Source: an uncultured Bacteroidia bacterium
GTDB lineage: Bacteria; Bacteroidota; Bacteroidia; Bacteroidales; UBA932
Assembly (NCBI GenBank): GCA_902762655.1
Contig: CACWOZ010000006.1
Location: 62,001-126,000, forward strand
DNA length: 64,000 nucleotides
Direction of reading: 5' to 3'
Part shown: positions 1 to 8,891 of the stretch, piece after piece
Layout of the letters: every line of letters begins with the position of its first letter
Numbering within the stretch: position 1 is the stretch's first letter
The notes under the pieces: generated by a model
What the model saw: only the letters and a program-made list of their open reading frames with translations
Databases searched by the model: none
What the model was told of the DNA's origin: nothing
Program-made: the position numbers and the translations under genes

Positions 1-863
1 AATGCCTTGACCTGTGAAATAAAACGCGGAATGCAGATTATGCCGAGGATATAGCCTGCAGCCATGCCTATGCCGGGCCAGATGGTGTAACTCTCCGGAT
101 TCGAAAGTCCTTGTTCCTGGGCATAATCCAACACGGTCAGCAGAGCCAGATTCTCCACACCCACATACACGAAGAGCGCAAGGGCCCCGAGCAAGAGATG
201 AGGGAACTGCCAGAGCGAGGTCTTGCCCGCAGCATAGGGGCAATCCTCCTCGTTCTCCTCCCCCTCCGCCTTTATCTCCTCGAGCGGAGCGAAGAAAGTG
301 ATGATGCCGAGCAGGACCACGACCCCGATAATGATTAGCAGCGGCTTATCCAGATCCACCAGTCCCACGGCCTCAATCGGCTTTCGGGTAACTGCCGCGA
401 TAAACACGGAGGGCAGAGCCAGCGCAAGCGAATTGCAGATTCCCATGATGGAGATGCGCTGTGCGGCACTGTCGATGGGCCCAAGTATGGTCACGTAAGG
501 ATTTATGGCCGCCTGAAGCACGGTGTTGGCGGTTCCGCTGATAAAGCAGGCAAGCAGATAAAGAGCGAAACTCTCCATGCGAGCAGCCGGGATGAACAAA
601 GCGAACGCCAGCGCGAACATGAAGAAACTCAAGGACATAGTCCGCTTGTACCCTATCTTGTTTATGATGCTCGAAGCAGGGAAACTGAACACCAGGAACG
701 CGAGAAAAGTGGCCGCGATTACCAGATAGCTCTGGGCGGATGTCAGATTCAGATTGTTTTCGAGGAAAGGCACGAAATAACCGTTGATGCCGGTGGCAAA
801 TCCCACGGTGAAGAACATCATGCCAATGAATGCAAGGGGAACTATGTACTTGTTGCTGCTCAT
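1..863 (-). CDS. FucP/GluP-like MFS sugar permease (partial, 3' end outside window)
   Basis: About 287 codons are visible, starting at the ATG at 861-863, three bases after the kinase gene; the C-terminus lies beyond the left edge. The translation begins MSSNKYIVPLAFIGMMFF and is strongly hydrophobic. A segment reading NTVLQAAINPYVTILGP and a KIGYKR loop are typical of the FucP/GluP proton-sugar symporters of the major facilitator superfamily. An acidic linker (GEENEED) marks the central cytoplasmic loop. As the last visible gene of the murein operon, directly behind the amino-sugar kinase, it most likely carries free MurNAc or a GlcNAc-containing sugar across the inner membrane. Family assignment is firm; the substrate is inferred from context. 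Confidence 0.85.
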   Translation of the reverse strand, partial: MSSNKYIVPLAFIGMMFFTVGFATGINGYFVPFLENNLNLTSAQSYLVIAATFLAFLVFSFPASSIINKIGYKRTMSLSFFMFALAFALFIPAARMESFALYLLACFISGTANTVLQAAINPYVTILGPIDSAAQRISIMGICNSLALALPSVFIAAVTRKPIEAVGLVDLDKPLLIIIGVVVLLGIITFFAPLEEIKAEGEENEEDCPYAAGKTSLWQFPHLLLGALALFVYVGVENLALLTVLDYAQEQGLSNPESYTIWPGIGMAAGYILGIICIPRFISQVKA

Positions 864-866
864 GTG

Positions 867-1715
867 CTAATTGTTAAGATGATACTTGATGAGACCTTCC
901 ATCGGAGCCTTGAGGATGTTACCCATCTTCATGCCGAATTCCGCTACGACCTTTTCCAACAGTGGCCGGAAGTAGTATGCCACCGAGCCCACGGCATTGA
1001 AGGTATATTTTTGATAGTCAGGATAATGGGTAACTATCAACTTGAAAAACAGCCTGAATGCATCGGTCACCAGTTCCGGGAAGTAAGGATCGAAGTCAAG
1101 ATGCTCGTTGATGAACTTGGCATACTGCGCGCAGAAGCGGTTCGGGAAAGGTTTGGTATAGATAACGTCCAAGAGTTCGTCGTTATTCCGACCGAGTTCC
1201 TTGCCGACAAGTTCGTACACATTTGCCGGCATGTTGCGACGGATGTAGTCTGTGATCATGCGCTTGCCGAGGTTGCCGCCGGAGCCCTCGTCACCGAGGA
1301 TGAAACCGCAACTGTCCACGTTGAGGCCCTCGTTGCAGCCGTCATAGAGGCAGGAGTTCGCCCCGGTGCCAAGGATGGCTGCAAAGCCGGGCTTGGTCTG
1401 GAGCAGGGCACGGCACGATGCCAGGGTGTCCATTGCTATGAATACCTTTACCGCTTTTGTGAACACCTCACGGAGGGTCTTCTCCATGAAAGGATACTGG
1501 AGTTCGGTAACCCCGGCACCATAGAAGTAGATTTCATCTACCATATAGGGATCCAGTTCCGCAGGGAGATTCGCGCGGATGTCGGCAACAATCTGGCTGC
1601 CGGTAATATAGTTGGGGTTATAACCCTGGCTGAAGAAGCCAATGCGGGTCGAACCATCGCGGGAAACGCATCCCCACTCGGTCTTTGTAGCCCCGCTGTC
1701 TGCAATTAAAATCAT
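867..1715 (-). CDS. murK: BadF/BadG-type amino-sugar kinase, probable MurNAc kinase
   Basis: A 282-aa ASKHA-fold kinase of the BadF/BadG/BcrA/BcrD group. The N-terminal phosphate-1 motif DSGATKTEW (residues 6-14), the central GTGANS motif and the following LGDEGSGGNLGKRM loop are intact. Bacteroidetes relatives phosphorylate GlcNAc or MurNAc; Tannerella forsythia has a MurK of this type encoded with murT and murQ. Because murQ is in the same operon, the predicted reaction is MurNAc + ATP to MurNAc-6-phosphate in the cytoplasm. The start overlaps the upstream stop by 4 bp (ATGA at 1712-1715), so the two are translationally coupled. GlcNAc kinase activity remains possible; the family does not separate the substrates cleanly. 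Confidence 0.85.
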   Translation of the reverse strand: MILIADSGATKTEWGCVSRDGSTRIGFFSQGYNPNYITGSQIVADIRANLPAELDPYMVDEIYFYGAGVTELQYPFMEKTLREVFTKAVKVFIAMDTLASCRALLQTKPGFAAILGTGANSCLYDGCNEGLNVDSCGFILGDEGSGGNLGKRMITDYIRRNMPANVYELVGKELGRNNDELLDVIYTKPFPNRFCAQYAKFINEHLDFDPYFPELVTDAFRLFFKLIVTHYPDYQKYTFNAVGSVAYYFRPLLEKVVAEFGMKMGNILKAPMEGLIKYHLNN

Positions 1716-2584
1716 AATTCGTTCAAGTCCGGAAGTTCTCCGAGACCATAGCGGAAAAGCACTACGCCCTCGGCCTTGGTGGAATCAGTAAACATACGGC
1801 AATCCTGCAGGATGCGCTCGGCATTCATAGGCACGACATGCTCGGTATCGGTATCCTCGTATGTAGTAAGTCCGGCCCAGACCTTTGCGGGAGCGCCCTT
1901 GGTGGCGAAGTGATCCGCCACCATCTTTGCCCAGGGCCTGCCTCCCTTGCGGTAGCTGTCGCAGTGGAAGTAGATCATAGGCATGAGGATGTCGATGTAC
2001 TGCCCCATCTGGGCGGGATCCTGGCCGTAGTAATACTCGCTGTCCGGTTCGGGCATGAGGGCGGCAGAGAGGATGATCTTGGGATTGGCGGCCTTGGTCG
2101 CCTTGTTGATCTGCCTGCAGAACTCGGTCACGCAGCCGGTGGCGGTGATTTCCTCGGAAGGATTGTGCTTGTGGGCGGTGCCGCCGAATCGGATGTAGTC
2201 AAGATGGATGCCGTCTACGCCATAACCCACATATTTGACCGCACGCTCGATCACCTCGTCGAAGTACTCCTGCTTGTAGCGGTTGAGCGAATCATCCACG
2301 GGGTTGATCCACTTGCCGTCCTTGTAGAAGGCCTGGAACCAGATATGCACCTTCATCCCCTTGGACTGGGCCTCGTGGATGAATGCCAGGGTGGAGTCCA
2401 CGCCATGCTTTTCGAAGGCGACTTCGTGAAGGATGATGTTGTCTATGGCCTTGGCATGCAGGTCGTCGAGATCCACTTCGTTCATGAATTTCGACCAGAG
2501 CCAGATGCCGTTGGTGTTTTCGGGGGCATGCTTGCAGCTCACAATTGTTGCAGCAAGAAAAATAACAGCCAGAATCTTTTTCAT
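1712..2584 (-). CDS. GHL10 (DigH-like) glycoside hydrolase lipoprotein
   Basis: A 290-aa lipoprotein (signal MKKILAVIFLAATIVSC) consisting almost only of a GHL10/DUF187 TIM-barrel. Visible core motifs are VHIWFQAFYKDG, YGVDGIHLDYIRFGG and a late VVLFRYGLGELPDL, which is how this family ends. E. coli DigH (YddW), a member, cuts denuded peptidoglycan glycan strands, so a glycan-strand hydrolase fits this murein operon. It is a shorter paralogue of the protein at 7539-8885, which shares GVHLDYIRFGGTA and GVVLFRYQLGDFPD. Its stop overlaps the kinase start. The lipobox suggests outer-membrane anchoring. Bond specificity cannot be read from sequence. Confidence 0.8.
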   Translation of the reverse strand: MKKILAVIFLAATIVSCKHAPENTNGIWLWSKFMNEVDLDDLHAKAIDNIILHEVAFEKHGVDSTLAFIHEAQSKGMKVHIWFQAFYKDGKWINPVDDSLNRYKQEYFDEVIERAVKYVGYGVDGIHLDYIRFGGTAHKHNPSEEITATGCVTEFCRQINKATKAANPKIILSAALMPEPDSEYYYGQDPAQMGQYIDILMPMIYFHCDSYRKGGRPWAKMVADHFATKGAPAKVWAGLTTYEDTDTEHVVPMNAERILQDCRMFTDSTKAEGVVLFRYGLGELPDLNEL

Positions 2585-2607
2585 ACTATAAAACTACTAA
2601 CCAATTA

Positions 2608-3714
2608 TCAGAAAGGAAGCTCTTTATAGCGTCCGTTGAAGGTTTCCATACCTTTCCAGGCAGGATTTCCCACGGTCGCGGAATTATTGGAAGGATCGCA
2701 TATCCACCAACGGTGACCGTCCCAGAGCTCGGGAATCACATGACCTATAACACCAGAGCTGAAATAGCACTGCCCGTGCATGTAACGAGCGGGAATACCT
2801 GCGGCTCGACACATTGCAAGAGTGGCATGAGTAAGGTCGCAGCAATTGCCGCCCTTGGCTTTGATGGTGCCCACGGAACCCTTGGAGGTATTCATGTAGT
2901 TCTCCCACTCCCATTCATCTCGGGCATATTCAAATATCGCCTTGAGTTTCTGGAACTGGGTCGCGTTTTCGGGGAGTCCGGAAAGAGCAGCATCTTTTGC
3001 GGCGATGACTACAGGGTCGTCGATTGCACAATTGTTGACCTTGCGAAGATAGTCAGAGCCCCAGGTGCATACCTTTTCGGGCAATTGTGAATTATGCTTA
3101 TAGTAATAAAACACGCGGCAGAGGGCTGCACCATAATCGGTGGAGATAAAGTTGCCAATATATTTCACACCATCCTTGAAAGGAGTGTCATAGTTATAGG
3201 TAAAGGTGCTGTCGGCGCCGCGCGAAGGAACAGTGATCTTTCCGAAAGATACGTAATTGGGCATGGAGCCATTCTTTACACCATAGGCATAGGCCTTTTC
3301 GGCCGCCCATGAAAGAGCTTCCAGCGAGATGCTGTCCTGCTCGAAGGTATTGTTCTGCAAGTTTCCACCCCATGTCATGCGGACAGGAACGTCAACCTCT
3401 TCTTTCTCCCAGTTTTCAGGGTCCTCCTGAATCTGTTTGAGGAGCAGGCAAGCTGCAGCGATGTACTGGCCTTTACCATAGAGAATACCCTCGACATTCA
3501 CTGAAGCAGGAAGAAGATCCTTTTCAACAAAGGACTCGTAAGCTTTTGCAAGTTCTTCTACCATATATCCGTTGAAACGGGTAGCGGTGAATTCCTTGCT
3601 GACCTCCTCCTGGCCTTCAGAGTCTTCATTTTTATTGTCGTCATTGTTCTTGTTGCATGCGCAGGCAGCTGCAATCAGACTGCATGCCATAATGGAAAAC
3701 AGAAATTTTCTCAT
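2608..3714 (-). CDS. Transglutaminase-like cysteine peptidase lipoprotein with pseudomurein-binding-like repeats
   Basis: 368 aa from the ATG at 3712-3714, chosen because a lipoprotein signal (MRKFLFSIMACSLIAAAC) starts there; a 21-residue upstream extension in the same frame is not signal-like. Residues 45-100, 130-170 and 190-225 resemble pseudomurein-binding repeats (PMBR), with the NGxxPNYV core seen as KNGSMPNYVSFG and NSQLPEKV. The C-terminal half is a transglutaminase-like domain with a plausible triad C291 (GGNCCDLTHATL), H325 (IGHVIPELWDG) and D340 (WWICDPSNN). The same layout occurs in the pseudomurein endoisopeptidases PeiW and PeiP. Here it may cleave peptide stems or cross-links of cell-wall fragments at the cell surface. 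The PMBR call rests on pattern recognition; the catalytic domain is clearer. Confidence 0.72.
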   Translation of the reverse strand: MRKFLFSIMACSLIAAACACNKNNDDNKNEDSEGQEEVSKEFTATRFNGYMVEELAKAYESFVEKDLLPASVNVEGILYGKGQYIAAACLLLKQIQEDPENWEKEEVDVPVRMTWGGNLQNNTFEQDSISLEALSWAAEKAYAYGVKNGSMPNYVSFGKITVPSRGADSTFTYNYDTPFKDGVKYIGNFISTDYGAALCRVFYYYKHNSQLPEKVCTWGSDYLRKVNNCAIDDPVVIAAKDAALSGLPENATQFQKLKAIFEYARDEWEWENYMNTSKGSVGTIKAKGGNCCDLTHATLAMCRAAGIPARYMHGQCYFSSGVIGHVIPELWDGHRWWICDPSNNSATVGNPAWKGMETFNGRYKELPF

Positions 3715-3777
3715 AGCATTTAATGTTATAATTGGAACCGCGGGGGCGGTCAGGCCCCCACGGTCAAAAACAGGCAA

Positions 3778-6700
3778 TTACTTCACTCCGTAGAGATCGA
3801 AATCGAACTTCTGGCCCTTGAGAGCGCTGTAAACATTTGCATCTACATTATTGTCGAGCAAATATTTATAAATCCTCATCATAACGAGCATTTCGCGCAT
3901 AGGAGAGATGTATCCGACATAAGCACCGTTCTCACCATTGAGATTGAGGGTGCCGGAGGAGGTACCGAATTCCTGGAAGTTGCCAATCATGCCGAGAGGA
4001 CTGGTGTTGCCGTCGTTCTTGATAAGGCCGCGCACGATGTGCCATGCACCAACCTTGATTGCGAAGTTGACATCGACAGCGGTAACTTCCTTTCCACCGT
4101 CCTTGACGAGGTTTCCACCCTCATACCAAGGATGCTTGCCCCACTTGTTGTCGGGGAGTATAGCGGAGATGGGAGCCTCGGACAGAGCCATGGCATCCTT
4201 CAGGGTGTAAGCCTTGTTGCGGTCGGTCATGCCGGGGAGGAAGTCCTCTCCTTCGGCGGTGCACATGTTGAGCAGACCGCGGATAGCGATTTCCCATGCC
4301 TCGTTGGCCTTGATGTCCTTTCCGGGAACCTTCAGGACCCAAGGAGTGTACTTGGGATCGTACTGGTTGTTGCCGAAAGTATAATAATCGCTGTCAGGGT
4401 TGCCCTCGATGGGGATGAAATGAACATTCTCCCAAGCTCCATCCTTGCTCTTCTGGTTACGGACACCGTCTGCATCAACGTTGCCAACTGTGTTCTGCCA
4501 AACGTTGAGGCCCTTTACGAAAGCTCTTGCGAAATCCTTGAGCGAAGCGGTCTCGATTCCGAAGAGTTCGGAACGGATAACAACGTCTGCGCCAAGACCA
4601 TCAGCCTTGTCGAGCTTGTTGTCGAGCATGTACTTGAAGAAGTATGCATAGGTGATGAGAGCACGGCCCGCACTGAAGCAGCCACCGTAGTTGGTAATAG
4701 GATCACGAGGATAGCCGCAGAGGTTGGTGATGACCTTGTCGTGAGTGAACGCCCAGTTGACAGAGCGCTGTGCCCAGTTGTCAAGGATAACAGGATCAAC
4801 CTGTCCGTAAACTTCCTTGCCGTCAACCTTCTTGTAGAGATATCCGCCATTGCTGGTCTCAATCAGAGGGCTGCCGAATGCGAATCCATGGGAATCGGGA
4901 ACAGGAGAATCAAGGGTAACGGGAGTTACCTTGCCGAAGTTGCCGAGTCCGGCCTTTTCGGTCTCATTGCCGTCGAATCCACGGAGAAGCATGTAGCTGC
5001 GAAGACCAACCTCGAGCATGTCGGCGATGTTGTAAAGCTTGCTGCCAACCAGGATCGTGGTATTTGCAGGAACATAGTGTGCATTCTTTACGACATCCTT
5101 GTCGCCGGGTTCAGCGAGCTTGAATGCAGAAAGACGGTTTACATCTCCGATGCTGTTCTCCCAGATATTGACAATCTTGGAATAAGCCTCTGCAAATTCC
5201 CTGATGGTAGGCTTGGTTTCGGTAGCAGTCTCGATTCCGAAGAGTTCGGAACGGATGACAACATCCTCGCCAAGTTTGTCAGCATAGTCAAGGCCATTCT
5301 CAAGCATGTACTTGAAGAAGAATGCATAGGTGAGGAGTGCACGACCCGAGCTGAAGCAACCTCCATAGTTGGTGATAGGATCACGAGGATAGCCGCAGAG
5401 GTTAGTGATGACCTTGTCATGAGTGAACGCCCAGTTGAGGGAGCGCTGCGCCCAGTTGTCAAGGATAACAGGATCAACCTGTCCGTAAACTTCCTTGCCG
5501 TCAACCTTCTTGTAGAGATATCCGCCATTGCTGGTCTCGATCAGAGGGCTGCCAAACGCAAAGTCGTGAGCATCAGGAAGAATAGCATCCATGGAAACGG
5601 GGGTCACCTCAGGGAAGTTGCCCCATCCGGCCTTCTCGGTCTCGTTGCCATCCCATCCGCGGAGAAGCAGGTAGCTGCGGAGAGCGATCTCGAGCATGTC
5701 TGCAGTATTGTAGGTCTTGCCGCCAACGAGAATGGTAAAGTCATTGGGCACATAGTGCGCATCCTCAACGACATCCTTATCAGCATCGGTAGCAAGAGCC
5801 CAGTTGGAGAGACGGTTGATCTTTCCGACATGAGTAGCCCATTGGTCGATAACCTTGATGTATTCCTGAGCGAAGTCCCTGATGGTAGCTGTGTTGGGTT
5901 CGGTGTATTCGATCTGGCTTACCTCGATTTCGAGACCTTCGGTAACGTTGCCGCCCTTGACAATGACCTTGCCGTCGCGGGCCTCGCCGCTGTTCTGTGA
6001 TACAGAAACCTTGATAGTGATGTCACCAGCCTCGCCGGAAGCAGGGTCAACGGTAATCCAGTCAACGGTGGGAGTCGCTGTCCAAGCTTCCTTGGCAGTA
6101 AAGTTGGCTTCCTTCGTAGATTCCTTCCAGTCATAGTTGAGCTTCATGGTCTTGAGCTCGATGTCGGGCATGTCAACACCATAGAGATCATAGTCGAGAT
6201 GAACATCCTTGACTGCATCCCAAACATTTTCGGTAATGTTGTTCTTGAGGAGGTAATCGTAGAAGCGGATCATGATGAGGAAGGTACGCATTGCGGAGAT
6301 GATACCTTCGTACTCACCATAGTTGATAACGCTCTCTCCCTTGCCGAACTGCTGGAAGTTGCCGATGGCAGGAGTGTCGAACTGGGTGCAGCGGGTGAGG
6401 TACCAGCCAAGTTCATGGCAGAGGAACTCAACGGTGCAAGGATTCTTGTCCGAGAAGTTGATGATAGCGCCATCATTGGTGTTCTCATACCAAGGATATG
6501 CATTGAAACCGGTTACTGTAGCATATTCAGCAGGAGTAGGGATAGGCTCAGAGAGGCTCTTGCCATTGCCCATGGTATGAACAAAAGGATTGCGGGAAGG
6601 CTGCATGAGGCTGGAACCCTCGACAGTAACGAGGTCGAGGATACCCTGAGCCGCAACACTCCAGCATTCAGCTGCAGTGTATTCGCGGCCGTCAACAACA

Positions 6701-7491
6701 GGATGCCAGATGGGGAACTTGCCCTCATCATACATTTCGCCATCCTTGTAACCACCGGAGTACTCGATAGGAATGAAGTGTACATTCTGCCATGCAGTCT
6801 TGTTAGAGGTACAGTGCGAACCGTCTGCATCAACGGTACCTACGGTTTTCTCCCAGACGTCAAGATACTTGACAAGTTCGGTAGCGAATGCCTTAAGGGT
6901 AGCGGCAGCTCCCTTGTAATCTGCAGATACGCTCTCGGCAAGTTTGCCGTCAGCTTTGTATCCTGCGAGTGCGCGAGAAATGACGATAGTGGCGCGGTCG
7001 GTCGAGAAAGCGATTGCAGAACCGTTGCGGGTGAAGTTCGTCTGGTTAGGAACCTGAAGGTCAGCAACCATACGTGCAAGCATCCTGCTGGCAACGTTCA
7101 CAAGATCCTCGGTCTCTTCCCCGTTCTTGGGGCCGTTGGTCACCGCAATGGTTTCCTTGTCATAGCTATCCCTTTCGGGGTGAGCTGCAGGCTTGTAAGA
7201 AGGCACTGTGATGTCGCCCTTCTCGCCTTTGCTGATGTTTACCAGTGCCTGGCAGATGGCAAACTGGTACTCAGGAGCATTGAAGTCCTTGCTTCCGACC
7301 TTGAAAGAGTCGGTCAGGCCTTCTCCTTCTTCCCATGACTTGTAAGTGGAAGAAGCTGCATCTACGATTTCTGCAAGTGTCACCTTGGTTCCTGTGGTAT
7401 CACCTGGTACAGGTTCCTTGGTGTCCTTACAGCCGGTGAAGGTCAGTGCAAAAGCAGCGAAGCTCACCAGAAAAAAACGTAATTTTTTCAT
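3778..7491 (-). CDS. Giant modular surface lipoprotein with PMBR-like repeats and a BACON domain
   Basis: A 1237-aa lipoprotein (MKKLRFFLVSFAAFALTFTGC). Residues 37-190 resemble pseudomurein-binding repeats (YKADGKLAESV, VPNQTNF). Four longer modules follow: A about 197-440, B 536-755, C 760-982 and D 983-1237. All share an opening F-A-x(3)-V/Y-x(3)-W-x(4)-G-x-V and an HYVP/HFIP motif followed by a vGgk-Y-x-A-D core. A and D pair with each other (ending YDLYGV and FDLYGV); B and C are near-copies. A BACON beta-sandwich (about 448-530, TVDWITVDPASGEAGD) separates A from B. No catalytic motif is evident; FLCHELGWYL is not a metallopeptidase HExxH. It sits in the murein operon between the GHL10 and transglutaminase genes, so a wall- or glycan-binding scaffold is the simplest role. 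Confidence 0.7.
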   Translation of the reverse strand: MKKLRFFLVSFAAFALTFTGCKDTKEPVPGDTTGTKVTLAEIVDAASSTYKSWEEGEGLTDSFKVGSKDFNAPEYQFAICQALVNISKGEKGDITVPSYKPAAHPERDSYDKETIAVTNGPKNGEETEDLVNVASRMLARMVADLQVPNQTNFTRNGSAIAFSTDRATIVISRALAGYKADGKLAESVSADYKGAAATLKAFATELVKYLDVWEKTVGTVDADGSHCTSNKTAWQNVHFIPIEYSGGYKDGEMYDEGKFPIWHPVVDGREYTAAECWSVAAQGILDLVTVEGSSLMQPSRNPFVHTMGNGKSLSEPIPTPAEYATVTGFNAYPWYENTNDGAIINFSDKNPCTVEFLCHELGWYLTRCTQFDTPAIGNFQQFGKGESVINYGEYEGIISAMRTFLIMIRFYDYLLKNNITENVWDAVKDVHLDYDLYGVDMPDIELKTMKLNYDWKESTKEANFTAKEAWTATPTVDWITVDPASGEAGDITIKVSVSQNSGEARDGKVIVKGGNVTEGLEIEVSQIEYTEPNTATIRDFAQEYIKVIDQWATHVGKINRLSNWALATDADKDVVEDAHYVPNDFTILVGGKTYNTADMLEIALRSYLLLRGWDGNETEKAGWGNFPEVTPVSMDAILPDAHDFAFGSPLIETSNGGYLYKKVDGKEVYGQVDPVILDNWAQRSLNWAFTHDKVITNLCGYPRDPITNYGGCFSSGRALLTYAFFFKYMLENGLDYADKLGEDVVIRSELFGIETATETKPTIREFAEAYSKIVNIWENSIGDVNRLSAFKLAEPGDKDVVKNAHYVPANTTILVGSKLYNIADMLEVGLRSYMLLRGFDGNETEKAGLGNFGKVTPVTLDSPVPDSHGFAFGSPLIETSNGGYLYKKVDGKEVYGQVDPVILDNWAQRSVNWAFTHDKVITNLCGYPRDPITNYGGCFSAGRALITYAYFFKYMLDNKLDKADGLGADVVIRSELFGIETASLKDFARAFVKGLNVWQNTVGNVDADGVRNQKSKDGAWENVHFIPIEGNPDSDYYTFGNNQYDPKYTPWVLKVPGKDIKANEAWEIAIRGLLNMCTAEGEDFLPGMTDRNKAYTLKDAMALSEAPISAILPDNKWGKHPWYEGGNLVKDGGKEVTAVDVNFAIKVGAWHIVRGLIKNDGNTSPLGMIGNFQEFGTSSGTLNLNGENGAYVGYISPMREMLVMMRIYKYLLDNNVDANVYSALKGQKFDFDLYGVK
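4553..4875 (-). repeat. Internal direct repeat, copy in module C
   Basis: This 323-bp stretch of the giant lipoprotein gene matches 5231-5553 without a length change. It encodes the C-terminal half of module C (from NGGYLYKKVDGKEVYGQVDP through GCFSAGRALITYA). The central part, around the GQVDPVILDNWAQRS and NLCGYPRDPITNYGG peptides, is nearly identical at DNA level while the flanks have drifted. This fits tandem duplication of a 226-codon unit with later divergence or local gene conversion. Confidence 0.9.
5231..5553 (-). repeat. Internal direct repeat, copy in module B
   Basis: Second copy of the 323-bp repeat, offset 678 bp (226 codons) from the copy at 4553-4875 and in the same orientation and frame. 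The identical blocks would allow homologous recombination to lose or gain one module without breaking the frame. Confidence 0.9.
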
Positions 7492-7538
7492 AATGCTGTG
7501 TTTTGATTGGTTAATAGATAATATTTAGGTTTTTGGTT

Positions 7539-8885
7539 TTATTTCCAAAGATCATTTATGTCCGGGAAATCACCGAGCTGATAGCGGAAGAGAACGACGC
7601 CTGCGGCGCGTGTTTCTGCAATCAGATCGATATCCTTGCGGAGTGCTTCGGCAGTCATGCCCTTGGTTGCGGAGTCGTATGTCTGAATTCCAGTCCAGCA
7701 GACACCACCGCTCTTGGCAGCCTGATCGGAGTAATAGTTGGAATTGCCCTTGAAGGTGTCGTCAGTCATGTTGTATGAACCATAACGGTAATTCATCGGC
7801 ATGAGGATGTGGATGTACTTTGCCATCTCGGCAGGTTTCTGGCCATAATACTGGCTGGAATTAGCCTCAGGCATGAGGGCGGCCGAAGTAAGCAGCCCTT
7901 CTTCGAAACTATCCGTCGTCTCGCGTATCTCGCGGCAGCAGCGGTTCACGGCAGCCACAGAATTAACTTCGGTAGTCCAATTATGCTTGGATGCAGTGCC
8001 GCCGAAACGGATGTAATCGAGATGTACACCCTTCACACCCCATGTTTCCACATAGCGGCGAGCATCGTTGCGTATCAGCTCGAAGAGTTCTTCCTTGTAA
8101 GTCTTGCTGGTGTCATCGATAGGACTCACCCAGCTGCCGTTCTGGTAGAAGCATTGGAGCCACACATGGGGAACGAGGTCGATTTCTTCGCAGAGATTGA
8201 TAAAGTTGATTGCCTGCTGGCGATAATTCTTATTCTCGAATCCCGCGAAGTTCATCAGTATGTGATCGTAGCCTTTTCTCTTCAGATCACGCATCTTGGC
8301 GCCATTGTCGGCTGTAAGGTCGGAAAGATGCGAACCCCAGGCCCAGACGGCCGTAGGACGGTAATTCGCAGCGTCGAACAGTTTGTTCTCGCTGCCACGG
8401 CTGGAATAAGTTACACGACGCCATTCCCCGCTTGCATCGGGTATGCGCTGCCAACTGCCGAAGTATCCGAGGGAAGGGTCATCATCCTTGCGCTCGAAAC
8501 TGTCGGTGTGGTTGTCGTTGGAACTTCCCAGTACAAGCGTAAAAGCTGCATTTGATGCAATGCCTGTACGAAGTGTACCGTCATCTACCGACAAAACCTT
8601 GCGCTCTCCCGCTGCCAAAGAGCCGGAAAGGGTGGCAATACTCTGTCCTTTGAAGTAGGTGTCGGTAATAAAAAGGCTCAGGCCTTCGAGCGAGATCGTC
8701 TCCTTGGTCGTGTTGAGAATCTCCACCCAGGTGTCGAAGCCTTCCGAATCCTCATGAGGAGCTATCTCATTCAGGATCAAGCCTTCTGCAATGGGCTTTT
8801 TGCTATCTTCCTTTTCTTTATCCTGGCAGGAAACTCCAAGGATAAGGCAAACGGCAAAAGCAAGGATGATGCGTGATACTTTCAT
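7539..8885 (-). CDS. Lamin-tail + GHL10 (DigH-like) glycoside hydrolase lipoprotein
   Basis: A 448-aa lipoprotein (MKVSRIILAFAVCLILGVSC). Residues about 35-165 form a lamin-tail-like beta-sandwich (LILNEIAPH, then WVEILNTTKETISLEG), a domain often found on secreted bacterial enzymes. Residues about 170-448 are a GHL10 barrel with MNFAGFENKNYRQQA, PHVWLQCFYQNGSW, GVKGVHLDYIRFGGTA and GVVLFRYQLGDFPDI. It is the longer paralogue of the protein at 1712-2584. E. coli DigH shows that this family can cut denuded peptidoglycan glycan. It is 6 bp upstream of nothing but murQ in the transcript: the murQ stop and this start are separated by 6 bp, placing it firmly in the murein operon. Confidence 0.8.
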   Translation of the reverse strand: MKVSRIILAFAVCLILGVSCQDKEKEDSKKPIAEGLILNEIAPHEDSEGFDTWVEILNTTKETISLEGLSLFITDTYFKGQSIATLSGSLAAGERKVLSVDDGTLRTGIASNAAFTLVLGSSNDNHTDSFERKDDDPSLGYFGSWQRIPDASGEWRRVTYSSRGSENKLFDAANYRPTAVWAWGSHLSDLTADNGAKMRDLKRKGYDHILMNFAGFENKNYRQQAINFINLCEEIDLVPHVWLQCFYQNGSWVSPIDDTSKTYKEELFELIRNDARRYVETWGVKGVHLDYIRFGGTASKHNWTTEVNSVAAVNRCCREIRETTDSFEEGLLTSAALMPEANSSQYYGQKPAEMAKYIHILMPMNYRYGSYNMTDDTFKGNSNYYSDQAAKSGGVCWTGIQTYDSATKGMTAEALRKDIDLIAETRAAGVVLFRYQLGDFPDINDLWK

Positions 8886-8891
8886 TTCACT

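Noticed and set aside
4039-6000. A 653-codon open frame on the plus strand opposite the giant lipoprotein gene
   Set aside because: It mirrors the codon structure of the minus-strand gene, repeats with it, and has no domain, signal or promoter.
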